A stretch of DNA of 64,000 nucleotides. Source: Bolinopsis microptera (lineage: Eukaryota; Ctenophora; Tentaculata; Lobata; Bolinopsidae). This document shows positions 1 through 14,152 of the stretch, one piece after another. The notes below the pieces were generated by a model, which saw only the letters and a program-made list of their open reading frames with translations, did no database searches and was not told the DNA's origin. The translations under genes were made by a program, and so were the position numbers. The stretch lies in contig NC_087076.1 in NCBI RefSeq assembly GCF_026151205.1, positions 7,480,902 through 7,544,901 on the forward strand, written 5' to 3'. Position 1 is the first letter of the stretch, and every line of letters begins with the position of its first letter.

Positions 1-1262
1 GTCCACAATACCTCTCGCTATTTCCCCAAGAATCTAAACAGACCACCCGCTGCTATTGCTGCCGTGTCCACAATACCTCTCGCTATTTCCCCAAGAATCT
101 AAACAGACCACCGGCTGCTATTGCTGCCGTGTCCACAATACCTCTCGCTATTTCCCCAAGAATCTAAACAGACCACCCGCTGCTATTGCTGCCGTGTCCA
201 CAATACCTCTCGCTATTTTCCCAAGAATCTAAACAACCCACCCGCTGCTATTGCTGCCGTGTCCACAATACCTCTCGCTATTTCCCCAAGAATCTAAACA
301 ACCCACCCGCTGCTATTGCTGCCGTGTCCACAATACCTCTCGCTATTTCCCCAAGAATCTAAACAGACCACCCGCTGCTATTGCTGCCGTGTCCACAATA
401 CCTCTCGCTATTTCCCCAATAAACTAAACAACCCACCCGCTGCTATTGCTGCCGTGTCCACAATACCTCTCGCTATTTCCCCAAAAATCTAAACAACCCA
501 CCCGCTGCTATTGCTGCCGTGTCCACAATACCTCTCGCTATTTCCCCAAGAATCTAAACAGACCCCCGCTGCTATTGCTGCCGTGTCCACAATACCTCTC
601 GCTATTTCCCCAAGAATCTAAACAACCCACCCGCTGCTATTGCTGCCGTGTCCACAATACCTCTCGCTATTTCCCCAAGAATCTAAACAGACCACCCGCT
701 GCTATTGCTGCCGTGTCCACAATACCTCTCGCTATTTCCCCAAGAATCTAAACAACCCACCCGCTGCTATTGCTGCCGTGTCCACAATACCTCTCGCTAT
801 TTCCCCAAGAATCTAAACAACCCACCCGCTGCTATTGCTGCCGTGTCCACAATACCTCTCGCTATTTCCCCAAGAATCTAAACAGACCACCCGCTGCTAT
901 TGCTGCCGTGTCCACAATACCTCTCGCTATTTCCCCAATAAACTAAACAACCCACCCGCTGCTATTGCTGCCGTGTCCACAATACCTCTCGCTATTTCCC
1001 CAAGAATCTAAACAGATCACCCGCTGCTATTGCTGCCGTGTCCACAATACCTCTCGCTATTTCCCCAAGAATCTAAACAGACCCCCCGCTGCTATTGCTG
1101 CCGTGTCCACAATACCTCTCGCTATTTCCCCAAGAATCTAAACAGACCACCCGCTGCTATTGCTGCCGTGTCCACAATACCTCTCGCTATTTCCCCAAGA
1201 ATCTAAACAGATCACCCGCTGCTATTGCTGCCGTGTCCACAATACCTCTCGCTATTTTCCCA
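1..1262. repeat. 65-bp minisatellite, about 19 copies, cut by the window edge
   Basis: Head-to-tail copies of a 65-bp unit beginning gtccacaatacctctcgc start at positions 1, 66, 131 and so on. The last, slightly diverged unit (ctattttccc instead of ctatttcccc) lies around 1250. Variants differ mainly at two places, acagaccac versus acaacccac and aagaatcta versus aataaacta. The array begins outside the window. Its right edge lies inside the 3' end of the minus-strand gene at 1187-1975, so the unit appears to derive from that coding end. Because 65 is not a multiple of three, successive units shift reading frame. Confidence 0.97.
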
Positions 1263-1975
1263 AGGACTTGACCACCCTCCTCTAACAGAGACGCCGTGTA
1301 ATCTACAAACCCAGTGTTGGACCCGGGAGATGTAGCAAACTCTTTACTTGTCGTAAAATGGAGGGTTGAGTTTTCAGAGTAGGAGACTCTGTTGTTGAGT
1401 TTGTTGTCTTTGGTTTTTCTTATCAAATTTAGGAACTCTTTCACAAAGAGTGACTGTTGGGTAATGAAGGTATTATCAAGATTTTGTTTCTTTAATAAGA
1501 ATGACTTTTCTATCTGCTCCACCTTTCCACTTATTGAGTCTGTGAAGGCCTCTATATCCTTCTCTGCTAAATCCTTATCAAGTCTAATTCGGTACTCCAT
1601 AGACTGTTTCCACTGACGCTTTGCATCTTCAAGTGCAGCCGGAAGTTTCAAGTTAACCAGCCTCGTGAGCTTGTCCAGTTTGTCCGGAGTGGAGAGCAAC
1701 TTGCAGAGAAACCATGTATTCCGGACTTCTGGCTCGTTTGGAATGTTGTGGAGCACATACCGGTTATTCTTTACGCACTGTCTCAGTTTCTGGAGAGTTC
1801 CATGGCAGCGGGTCAGGTCGCGGTCGTTGTGAATAATCCCCTGTATGTCATCAAACAGAGTTTTGTAGTTGTCAGGGTCTACGATATCATTTTCGTAACA
1901 TTGAATTGACTCAGCTGCAATCGATTGAACTACTGATCGCGAAAAAAACATAAAAAGCAAGAAAAGTATGATCAT
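1187..1975 (-). CDS. Secreted coiled-coil-like protein of unknown function, 262 aa
   Basis: A single open exon starts with a hydrophobic signal peptide (MIILFLLFMFFSRSVVQS), followed by a mature part with four cysteines in the first half (QCYEN, TRCHG, RQCVK, FLCKL) and a charged, probably helical middle (residues about 110-190). I do not recognise a family. The final 24 or so residues (GKIARGIVDTAAIAAGDLFR onward) are encoded by the first unit of the flanking 65-bp minisatellite, and the TAG stop comes from the next unit. The start is the first ATG before the signal peptide, preceded directly by AG. It lies on the same strand as LONP1, downstream of its last visible exon, so it is either nested in a Lon intron or follows a truncated Lon. 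It could be a genuine fast-evolving secreted protein; no spliced alternative is apparent. Confidence 0.6.
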   Translation of the reverse strand: MIILFLLFMFFSRSVVQSIAAESIQCYENDIVDPDNYKTLFDDIQGIIHNDRDLTRCHGTLQKLRQCVKNNRYVLHNIPNEPEVRNTWFLCKLLSTPDKLDKLTRLVNLKLPAALEDAKRQWKQSMEYRIRLDKDLAEKDIEAFTDSISGKVEQIEKSFLLKKQNLDNTFITQQSLFVKEFLNLIRKTKDNKLNNRVSYSENSTLHFTTSKEFATSPGSNTGFVDYTASLLEEGGQVLGKIARGIVDTAAIAAGDLFRFLGK

Positions 1976-2470
1976 CTTTTATCGTGTTGGGAAAAATGAT
2001 TATGTACTGCGAGTCGAATCTGCAGATAAGGAATAAGATTCATATAAATAGAAAATTAAATAATCGAAAAATTTTAAGCTTGTGTGTGCATGCTAAGTTT
2101 CCATTACGTATCAACTTTATATTAACTTTATATCAACTTTATATCTACTTTTTACAATTTGATCTATTAGGATCATGTCATATGAATTTAGCAACAAAAT
2201 AAGTTAACTTAAAGCATATTTATTTTAATTAGTGATGGAGGTTTCAAAATGAACTTAGCACAAATTCATCATAATTTGACCACTTTAGGGGGGTGGGGGG
2301 GGGTGGGCTGACATGTCCGCTAAATGTCCTTGTCCAATGTCCTTTTTGGACTCTTTGAGAAAATGGGACATTAGCGGACCTCATTTTTGGGACTTTGGCG
2401 GACATTAAATAACTATTCAAGATGATCCTGCCAATCAGACCTAAGTTTTAACACTTCAGTAAGAGCTCAC
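1976..2470. other. A+T-rich spacer/intron with G-run and small inverted-repeat element
   Basis: No coding exon is visible on either strand. A G-rich stretch lies at about 2287-2308. Positions 2312-2406 carry an inverted pair (catgtccgctaaatgtcc at the left; its near-complement gggactttggcggacatt at the right) with a further internal copy, which looks like a short MITE or its remnant. None of the Lon exons expected after the Walker B exon is found here. Confidence 0.5.
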
Positions 2471-5486
<3,016 letters not shown>

Positions 5487-5909
5487 CAGCTCTGTGCATA
5501 AGAAAGGATTTAACTTAGATTTTACACAGCATGAAATATAATTATCAAGGGTTTAGTCATAAACGAAACCTTGGTATATTACAAGTTCGGCTTATAAATG
5601 TAACAATAATACCCAGAAAAACTCATTGCATTCGGTAAATCAGTAATGCAGAAAGTTTAGCAAAGTCAAAATTTGATGAAATAAATAGCTATGTACAGTA
5701 AATGATTTTAAAAACCTTATCACTGAAATATTTTTAAACTTAAAAACCTTAGAAACAAGTAGTCGATAATGAATAATATAAATAACTGGAACAATTTAAC
5801 TCTTTAAACTCAATTTTTAAATTTCGTAAATGTTTTGACCTTAGTCAAGATAATGAAAATGATCAACTCGAGAAGAAAAAACCATAGCTCCAGAACTAGA
5901 TCACTGCTG
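5487..5909. other. Spacer between LONP1 and the zinc-finger gene
   Basis: About 420 bp, A+T-rich, between the LONP1 start and the zinc-finger stop. It must hold LONP1 5' sequence and the zinc-finger 3' UTR. An acceptor-like CACAG (minus strand, AG at 5492-5493) lies five bases before the LONP1 ATG. I see no further gene. Confidence 0.5.
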
Positions 5910-8900
5910 TCACAACTTAGTTGGCATAAGGTTAACGAACGATATTTTCTTAGAGTGTACACTTCTTTGTTGTCGGTATTTCCTCAGAATTTCTCTTTTT
6001 CTCTTCTCATGCAACTTTTTCTGGGCAGCTCTTGGTCCATGATTGTTTTCGTAGTGAATTCTCAAAGCTAATTCAAGACAAAACGTTTTCAAGCAGATTT
6101 CGCACTTGTGAGGTCGATCCAGATGGACATAGGAGTGCTTCTTCCGAGCATTGCGCTGTTTGAACCCTTTCCCACATTTCCGACACTTAAACGGGCGATC
6201 ACCTGAGTGCACACGTAAATGCTTCAGATAGTTCACATTGTGTTGTGTCTTGTAGTTACACTTTTCGCAGTTGTATCTGTAGTTGTGGAAGTGTACTGTT
6301 TGAATATGTTCCACCAGTTTGTAAGGAATTTTACAAGTAAAGCCGCACTTCTTGAAGCGACAGTTCAAAATATCGTTAGGAATAGTGTGAATTCTCCGTT
6401 TGTGAAGCTCCATAACCTCTTTTCTGTAGAAAGTTTGATCACATACGTCGCATGTGAACTTCCTAACATTGATATGAGTCACAGCGTGTCGCTTCATATT
6501 GCTCTTATCATTAAACCTCTTGTTACAATATGAACAGATGTGAAGTTTCACACCAAGATGTCTGCTGATGTGCCTTTTTAAGCACTGCTTCGTTTTAAAC
6601 TCTTTGTTGCACTGGAGACAAGGAAACATGCGAGGTTTATCTAGAACCAGTGTAAACCTTGAACCGTCCATTGAGGTGCTATCATGCAGCTGAGGGGGCC
6701 TGATATAAGGAGGGGAGTCGAGAGAAGGGCGGTTGCACTTTCTCTTCTTCTGTTCACCTTGCAGTGCTGTTCTTATGTTGTTTTGTGTCAAGAGGCGTTG
6801 CAGTTCTGTTAAGAGTTTTGAGTTTAAAGTGGGGTCTTCCTGGACAGAATGCTGGGATGTGTCTTCAGCCATCTTAGCCATCAGGGTCTGCTCATCAAGT
6901 GATATCATGGGCACTGATTTCTTGCGAGTTTGTTTAGGGGCTCTTGCTTTCTTTGGTTGTGTGCTAGTGGGCATCATGTTGCTAGTTAAAACTCTTTGAA
7001 TATTAGACAGATATTCGGTCTCACCAGGTTGATTTGAGTCTGCATTTGAACATCCAGGTTTTTCGGAGGAAGCTGCAGCTGTAACTGAAACACTGTCTGA
7101 CTTCTTCCTTCTTTTGATTTCTTCTTTTTGAGAGTTGTTCCTTTTTTGCTTCCTTTTCGGTTTGGGTGCACTTATGGGTTCCAACTCTTCAATTGTAAGG
7201 CCCTTAGGACTAGTTGGTTTGCTTTCTGGGGATTCTAAAGAAGGTGAATTTGTGTTCTCTGGATACAGTTCGTCCATCATATGAAACGTGGAAAGTTTCT
7301 CCAAATCACTGGCAACACTTGTTACTTCATCCTCTTTAGGGATTTCTGGTTCAGAATCATTTGAAGCTCCAGTTACTTGAGGTGTTATGGTTGATAACTC
7401 GTTTATCTTATCTCGTATTTCAGTGCTCACCACATCAAGTTGACTATTTAGAGTCTCAATGACAGAGTCCAAATTTTTGTTACTTGAGGATTTGTTCATG
7501 TTAAGTCCCACACAAATTGTGGCCTTATCAACTGGAGCATGTCCGTGGTAAGTAGGGTTACAAGTATTAGTGATGGTCTGACTGACAACACTCCTATCTG
7601 GGGTACAAGACAAATCTGGAAGATGATCAAAAGTGTCAGGCTCCAATATCTGAGCAGCTGGAATATCAGCTTTCAGACAATCTATTTGACTGGTAGACAG
7701 TTCGTGGTGCATTTCTTTGGCTGAAGAATAAGAAGGAAGCTGTTCATAGGAAGGAATATTGTGAGGCATGTTGCTGGGAGTCATGTTGCCCAGAATGTAG
7801 TGCTTTATAGGGGAGTCTAGTTCAGATATATCCAACTGAAATATTAATTATTTAAATATCAATAAATCAATGCATCGAAAAAGAAGTGAACAATTCAGGT
7901 CATATTATATCAATCAAATTCATGTATCAATCAAACTAAGGTATAAAACTGACTTACTTGAGGATAGGTGTAATAAGGTTGAAGAGAGTTAACAAAAGAT
8001 GTGTGAGGAGTGACTGGATTCTCATGGAAGTTGAAACCAGTGATACCCAGAACATCCCTGCCGACCATTACAAGATGCATTAGCCAGTGAGATGGGTGTG
8101 GCATGTCTTCATCTTTAGGCATTAGTTTCATACTGATACTATCAAAACCCCCTGCATTTAACTGACTGAAATAAGAGGCTTTGAGATGTGTTGTTTATTA
8201 CTATCAGGTAAAATATAATTAATGTTGTTAGTATGGCCTGTAAACTGTAAAGTGTACAAATTAGGATATATTACATTATTATATAGGATAAAATATGAAC
8301 AGTATAAAATAATGAATTTAAGGGGGCAGGGGGGGTCTTCATGGAAATTTTCTCAAAATCGACTTTTTAGCTGTTTCTGATAGAGGGGAGTGATATCTAT
8401 CAGATGCTTTTAATCTGATAGAAAAATATTGTTCCTAGCCGAAATTGACGCCGGTAAAAGGTTAGCGCTTGTGTGTAATTGTATTGCGCGAGCGATTTTT
8501 GATCGCGTGCCCTGAAAATCGAGTCTAAAAATCTATCTTCTCCTACATTTTTTGAGCAATCACCCTCAAACTTTAAGGATATGTTCTAAGGATCATTTAG
8601 AAGAGATTGTCCTGGCAAAATTTTGAGATAGGCCTTTAAACATTTTTTATTCGATTTTTAAAATCTTGGACCTGGTTTTTTGACGATTTTTCGAGGTCCA
8701 AGATTTTAAAAATTAAATAAAAATTGTTTAAAGGCCTATTTCAAAATTTTGCCTGGACAATCTCTTTTAAATGATCCTTAGAACATATCCTGAAAGTTTG
8801 AGGGTGATTGCTCAAAAAATGTAGGAGAAGATAGATTTTTAGACTCGATTTTCAGGGCACGCGATCAAAAATCGCTCGCACAATACAATTACACACAAGC

Positions 8901-9152
8901 GCTAACCTTTTACTGGCGATAATTTTGGCTAGGAACAATATTTTTCTATCAGATTAAAAGCATCTGATAGATATCACTCACCTCTATCAGAAACAGCTAA
9001 AAAGTCGATTTTGAGAAAATTTCCATGAAGACCCCCCCTGCCCCCTTAAGTATCCAAACGTCAGTCCTTACCTTGCAATAAGTTTATACAAAATGCTGAA
9101 GTCTTCTTCACTTCCCAAATGTTTCATGTTAAATTCTTGGGTCTCATCAAAT
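5910..9152 (-). CDS. C2H2 zinc-finger protein, seven fingers, about 729 aa
   Basis: Likely nuclear DNA-binding protein. Exons are 9072-9152, 7958-8165 and 5910-7835, with GT-AG borders and consistent phases. The first good Met is at 9127, but an open frame continues to the acceptor at 9152, so an upstream exon may exist. The N-terminal part (SQLNAGGFDSISMKLMPK; WLMHLVMVGRDVLGITGF) resembles no domain I know. A long Ser/Pro/Lys-rich low-complexity region with basic stretches (KPKRKQKRNNSQ; IKRRKKSD) follows, fitting nuclear localisation. The C-terminus has seven consecutive fingers, starting at FPCLQCNKEF, HICSYCNKRF, FTCDVCDQTF, LNCRFKKCGF, YNCEKCNYKT, FKCRKCGKGF and HKCEICLKTF. Finger 4 has a longer Cys spacing, and the linkers only sometimes match the TGEKP type (SGDRP before finger 6). 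A basic tail (KKLHEKRKREILRKYRQQ) follows. The orthologue is not identified. Confidence 0.88.
8318..9049. mobile_element. 724-bp foldback/palindromic element flanked by TTAA
   Basis: Positions 8322-8675 and about 8692-9045 are near-perfect reverse complements around a loop of about 20 bp (roughly 8676-8694). Ends are GGGGGCAGGGGGGG and its complement, each bordered by TTAA (8318-8321 and 9046-9049). Scattered mismatches occur (for example gccgaaattgacgccgg versus actggcgataattttggc), so this is an aged copy. TTAA targets are typical of piggyBac-type transposition. No coding capacity; it sits in an intron of the zinc-finger gene. Confidence 0.88.
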
Positions 9153-9659
9153 CTAAAACGTAAGCTAGGGTAAAGTAAAATCATATTTACTTGAACAGTG
9201 AGCTAACATAACTACACGATACACATGATCTAATTATTGTCGACAATTAATTTGATTTGTAAGAAAACGATACGTAAGCCATCTGAGAGGTTAAATCATA
9301 ATCAAAAATTATGAAAATTAAAAATTTGTGATTCAATTTAGACGAATAAAACGACCAATATAGAGGGATAAAAAGTCGAAAAAATAAAAGTTCGAAGTTG
9401 AATTTACTGTCATAACATTTCATAGAAACATTTAAGATCAAGAACTTGTAGATTGCAAGCTGGTTTACTTTCCTGAGCAATTTACAGTAACATGAAAATG
9501 CCTGGAACAATTTTTAATGACAGGACAGAGATATCTTAGCCCAATTTGCTTTACATGCCCAGCTCAACTTATAGCTAAAAACTTGCTATAAATTGACAAA
9601 CATTGCATTATTTGTGACTGGGACACTTTCAAGCTCAATAAATATTACCATAAAACAGA
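9153..9659. other. Spacer between zinc-finger gene and DNAJC2
   Basis: A+T-rich, no convincing exon. It should contain the DNAJC2 3' UTR (minus strand) and any missing first exon of the zinc-finger gene. The open frame at 9247-9510 (minus) is low-complexity and unsupported. Confidence 0.5.
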
Positions 9660-11477
9660 CTACTGCTTAGCTTTTTTGGCTTTGATTTGCTCAACTAAAT
9701 CTTTATACCTCCGCATACAATCTTTCTTCGACCTTGTAGCCACAAGCTTGGCAATATTGTCCCATCTCTGTGGACCCACTGACTGAGGAAACTTCTTCAA
9801 ACCCTCTTCTAGAAGCTTCTGTTCTTCTGCTGACCAAGCCAATTTCTTCTTCTTTTCTTTGTCTTTTTTATCATCAATGAGAGTTGAGTTCATGGTATCC
9901 TTAGTGCTAAGACCGCCTACAGCATTGACACCATCTCCAATTCTGGACTTCTGAGAGTTTTCAAAGTTATTATATGCTTGTTCATTGGTTTTACTTTTCA
10001 GATCATCACCTTCTCTTGATTGTAAGTTCTTGACCTTCTGTATGATATCCTTGCTAACATATGACGAGCAGACTGTACTGTGCTGATTGAGGTAATCGGC
10101 AATCGTGTTCCATCTGTTCACTGTTCCTGGTGGATGAATTTTCACAGCCTTGACTAAAAGAGCTATGTCCTGAGTTGAAAACTTATCAGAGCTGATGCTT
10201 TGGTCTTTATGAAGATCTTGACTTTGCTTGGCTTTTACTAAATTTTCTTTTGTTTTTGTTTCTTGTGCTTCCAAATGTGAAGTCATGAAAGAGTTGTAAA
10301 GTTTAGTAAACTGATCTACATTCTTGTTTATTGCATTCAGTTTTCTAAAGTCGTCAATGGTAAGAGCCTGAAGTAAGAGATCCAAGTTCTCCATGGATTT
10401 TACAATATTGTCATCTTTTGTACAAAAATAGTTATTGTTCTTTACACAATCTCGAACTTTCTTTCTTTCTCCTTTGAGGAGCTTGTTTTGCTTTTGCCTT
10501 TCTACCTTCTCAGCGTCTGCCTTCTCTTTTTCCAGCTGGATACGTTTCTGTTCTTCTTCCTGTCTAATGCGCTCTTCTTCCTCTTTCTGAAGACGTAAAG
10601 CTTCTTGTTCTTGTTTGTAAGCCTCCTGTTTGGCAAGTTTAGCTTCAATCTTTCGTTTCTTTCTGTCTTCATTGAAAGCTCTAATTCGAGGGTCACAAGC
10701 ATAACAATTATCCACAAGCTGGCGCATTCTAGTCATTTCTTCCTTTTTACGTCGAATACGCTCTTGCTTGTTCAGCTTATCTAAATACCTTCTTTCTTCT
10801 TTACAGTCTGCTTTGTCCCTTTCTTCTTCATCAAGATACGAGTATTCTCTCCAGCTCTTAAAATCGTACCAGAAATTGTAAAAATCATTCACATAGTCAA
10901 TTTCATCTATTTCTGTGCCAAGCGTTGGGACATTTTTGTTCATCGACCACTGTGCATTATTTTCTATGATTATTCCAAACACTTTGTAGAAATTTTGTTT
11001 GTTGTGCTCAGTGACGTTGGGCACATCATCATCAAACTCAGGATCAACACTGTCATAGGCACGCTTTCCATCTATCACACAAAGTTGTTCATATGCTTTC
11101 TGTATACATGTGAATGCTTCTTCATCAACTTTGGTATTACCTTGACTTTTATCTGGATGACACTTAAGGACCATGTACTTGTATGCTTTTTTAACATCCT
11201 TCGTTGAGGCCTTAACCCTAAGATTGGGAATACCTAGAACTCTGTAATGATCCTGATCTTTCCAATCTTTAGCCTCAAGACTTTTAATGTATTTTACATC
11301 AATCACAATGTCACTTTCTGATAAATGCTCTTTTTCATCCTCTGAATCATCACCACCTTCAGCATCAACAAGATTATATCTTGAACATTGGTAATCAAAG
11401 TATGCTGATCCAAAAGGATACACAAATGCTGTGATGGGAGGGGACAATGATCCTCTGATGTCAACGGTGAAAGTCAT
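9660..11477 (-). CDS. DNAJC2: DNAJC2 / zuotin (MPP11) ribosome-associated J-protein, 605 aa
   Basis: Co-chaperone that, with the Hsp70-like partner HSPA14, forms the ribosome-associated complex acting on nascent chains; vertebrate DNAJC2 also has chromatin roles. The N-terminal zuotin-homology segment leads into a J domain (about residues 75-150) with DHYRVLGIP and the catalytic HPD in LKCHPDKSQ. Then follow a highly charged helical region (KQEQEALRLQKEEEERIRQE) typical of ribosome contact, and two SANT/Myb domains: DKFSTQDIALLVKAVKIHPP with VNRWNTIADYL, and AWSAEEQKLLEEGLKKFPQ with RWDNIAKLVATRSKKDCMRR. Length matches the human protein (about 620 aa). The whole CDS is one exon. An acceptor-like TTTTTCCAG lies 25 bases upstream of the ATG (AG at 11502-11503), suggesting a 5' intron or a trans-splice site. 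Confidence 0.95.
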   Translation of the reverse strand: MTFTVDIRGSLSPPITAFVYPFGSAYFDYQCSRYNLVDAEGGDDSEDEKEHLSESDIVIDVKYIKSLEAKDWKDQDHYRVLGIPNLRVKASTKDVKKAYKYMVLKCHPDKSQGNTKVDEEAFTCIQKAYEQLCVIDGKRAYDSVDPEFDDDVPNVTEHNKQNFYKVFGIIIENNAQWSMNKNVPTLGTEIDEIDYVNDFYNFWYDFKSWREYSYLDEEERDKADCKEERRYLDKLNKQERIRRKKEEMTRMRQLVDNCYACDPRIRAFNEDRKKRKIEAKLAKQEAYKQEQEALRLQKEEEERIRQEEEQKRIQLEKEKADAEKVERQKQNKLLKGERKKVRDCVKNNNYFCTKDDNIVKSMENLDLLLQALTIDDFRKLNAINKNVDQFTKLYNSFMTSHLEAQETKTKENLVKAKQSQDLHKDQSISSDKFSTQDIALLVKAVKIHPPGTVNRWNTIADYLNQHSTVCSSYVSKDIIQKVKNLQSREGDDLKSKTNEQAYNNFENSQKSRIGDGVNAVGGLSTKDTMNSTLIDDKKDKEKKKKLAWSAEEQKLLEEGLKKFPQSVGPQRWDNIAKLVATRSKKDCMRRYKDLVEQIKAKKAKQ

Positions 11478-11503
11478 GGCAGATGTCTTACAACTCTACC
11501 CCT

Positions 11504-13604
11504 GGAAAAATATTTTAGTTAATTATGATAATGTTATATATCTTAATTGGAAAAAATAAATCTTCTAATGCATTTATTTACAAAATCAACAAATAAAGAC
11601 TTAAAATTTAAACATGTCTAAAAATAATGTGATTTATAATATCAAGACCAACAATCAGCCATTCATTTTAAGAATTATAATTAGTATAACAGGTCATACA
11701 TGGCAATAATTGGATCTAGAATGGATTCTTGAAAGATAGAAGTATAACAATAGTTTTTTGGTGACGGAAGCTTCAAAAAGACTGTGTTAATCGTTTTCAA
11801 TTTATTTTTAACTTAAAAATTATTCAAACAATGTACACATAATTGTCACATAATTTATGAAATATTTTAAAGTGTCGAAATTTAACAGAGTTTAAAATGT
11901 TCATAACTTAGACAAATTTACAGACAATGGATTTTAACGTTAGATGCTACTTATTATTTATCCAACCTAAGGATGTGTGTGATGATATTTTGTAGACATG
12001 ATGTGATATCATACATTTTACTTTACTTTACTTTACTTTAAGCCTTAAGGCATCCAGAATATGTGGAGTTCTTAACTCAAAACGTTCTCATTCGATGACG
12101 AAACGAGGCCAGATGCACTGTAATGGAGGAAATCTATGAAACTTTCAAGGAATCTAAGTTTGACCCATGTTTGTAACCCATAAAATGTTCACGCAAACGT
12201 TCTCATTTAATGACGTAATGAGGTCAGATCCACTGTCATGTAGGAAATCTATGAAACTTTCCTGCAGATTTCTCAACAATGTGTGGCTGTGTGTGTGGTG
12301 TGCTGTATATATGGTTGAAATTGAAATTGAAACTTGAATTTATTCATGAATATAACATTATGTATAGATTGTTTTGTGGTAAATAAAAATGTTGTCTTTC
12401 TCAAGGAATCTAAGTTTGACCCATGGCCATGTGTGTAACCCATAAAATGTTCGTGGAAATAGATGCAAAAAATGAAGACAAACCAAGATCACATTTGCCA
12501 TCTCTTTACTATATATATCTATACGATGCAGATAAGATGACCGAATACATTCAAGCAAATAAATATCAAATCACTGCACTATGTTCACAGATCACACAAG
12601 AACTATGAAAATTATTATGATAATTTCAGCAATGGTAATTGTCTAGCTGTAAGGATAAACATTAAACACCCTCGAAAAATGAATAAACTAATAAAATAGA
12701 TTCAATTTTATAAAAATGGTACACATTTTTAAAACCGGGGTAAAAAACTCTTTGTAATATATAAATGCAAACGCGATGATTATGGTTACAAAAATGAACA
12801 AACAATGGAAAAAATAAAAGCACCACGATTTTTTTAAAGGTGCTGTTTTTACCAAAAGCTTGATTCACGATGTCAATTTTTTGCAGCTCGGCAAGGCCCT
12901 TCACAGGCAATATAAAATATTGAATAAATTACATTCAATTTTAGCAATGGCCAATTGGCTGACTATAGGTCATGGCCTGAACAAACGGTTTTTTTAAATA
13001 GTCAAGTGATGCTAAAGCAGAGCACAAATGTGTAATAAGTTAATAGATTAAAAACTGATTCATGTGATGCATTACGCAGAGCACAGATAAAAATACTGAT
13101 TCAATGATTAAAATTATAGCTGTGAGTGTCAATAAATTACTGTGTCATAGAAAAGGAACGATGTACACGTGATCTGAGATACCAATATCTCAATATCAAA
13201 AGGATAGTGTCTAGAAACATTCATAGTCCATGGTGGCAGGTATCAAGTTAAACGAAGTTACACTGACTGGCAATGTATACGATTGCCGTCTCCCTCTCTC
13301 ACCCCTGACCGCTATCAGGGTACTCCTGAGGATTGAGAATTTAATCCTGGTGCGCATGTAACACATAATAGCTGCATAGTCTTCTCCCCTCTTCTGGGAT
13401 AGTTTTTCAGCGAGTCTCAGCGTATACACATAGCCATGTGTATACGCGTACTGCGTGACACGCTTGTTTCACAAGTAGAATATATATATTTTTGCTGCCT
13501 TCGGCGGTCGCGCGCTACTGCAAGCGATAAGGGCTCTGGTTAGAGCAAGCAAGGCCCAGGCCCCAGTGGTGCATTTTTCCAATATACTGTGGTTGCAAAA
13601 AACA
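11504..13604. other. Gene-poor spacer with short dispersed repeats
   Basis: No supportable gene. A pentanucleotide (ttact)n tract lies at about 12018-12040. Positions 12050-12460 hold three related copies of a short repeat (shared blocks: aggaaatctatgaaactttc, tcaaggaatctaagtttgac, cccataaaatgttc). The rest is A+T-rich. Short open frames at 12358-12910 have no recognisable content. Confidence 0.5.
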
Positions 13605-13923
13605 TTGTCATACGTATTTATTACGTTGTATGACCCACCGTGCACGATTGCGCGGCTCTTCCTTGGAGGACTTCGCCGCTTCGACGCGCCGCGCAAACTA
13701 GTATTGTAGCATTATTGCATTCTAGCATTTTCCTAGCATTCTTGCTAGCATTGCAAACTAGCATTATTGCTAGCAAACTAGCATTTTTGTATCGTCGTCG
13801 ATCGTTGCTCTGCTTCGCAGCTGAGCAACGATCTCGACGGATTGACATCGTCAATTAAGGCTCTTCCTGTATTGTAAAAACTTTACTATAGTGAAACGAC
13901 ATTGGGGTCACGACGTGATACAA
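13605..13923. mobile_element. Diverged, enlarged relative of the 103-bp MITE at 61853
   Basis: The left end ttgtcatacg, then after nine extra bases cgttgtatgaccc, and the right end ggggtcacgacgtgatacaa match the two ends of the intact 103-bp element at 61853-61955. The interior is different and longer. It includes a TA-rich run of ctagcatt repeats (about 13700-13785) and a strong hairpin at about 13799-13831 (gatcgttgctc / gagcaacgatc, with an inner tgc-ttc-gca). Flanking 8-mers (aaaaaaca, gataagca) do not form a clean target duplication. Confidence 0.6.
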
Positions 13924-14152
13924 GATAAGCATTTTTGATGCGCGGCCCAGTAGTGCATCGCACTACAATGTGTTCAGAATCAAAATATGCATTTATAAAA
14001 ATCATTTAGAATGCTTTTGGAAGAGAACAGCCTGCTCAAAAACGCTATTGACTAATTTCTCTGTGAAAAGTACAATAGTGTAAATAGCTTTTGTTGATTT
14101 ACCTCAAAATTGATGTTCATGTTAAACGATTCCTCGTTTAATATTGATCGCC

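Noticed and set aside
446-751. 101-codon frame on the plus strand
   Set aside because: It lies wholly inside the 65-bp minisatellite and is a by-product of the repeat.
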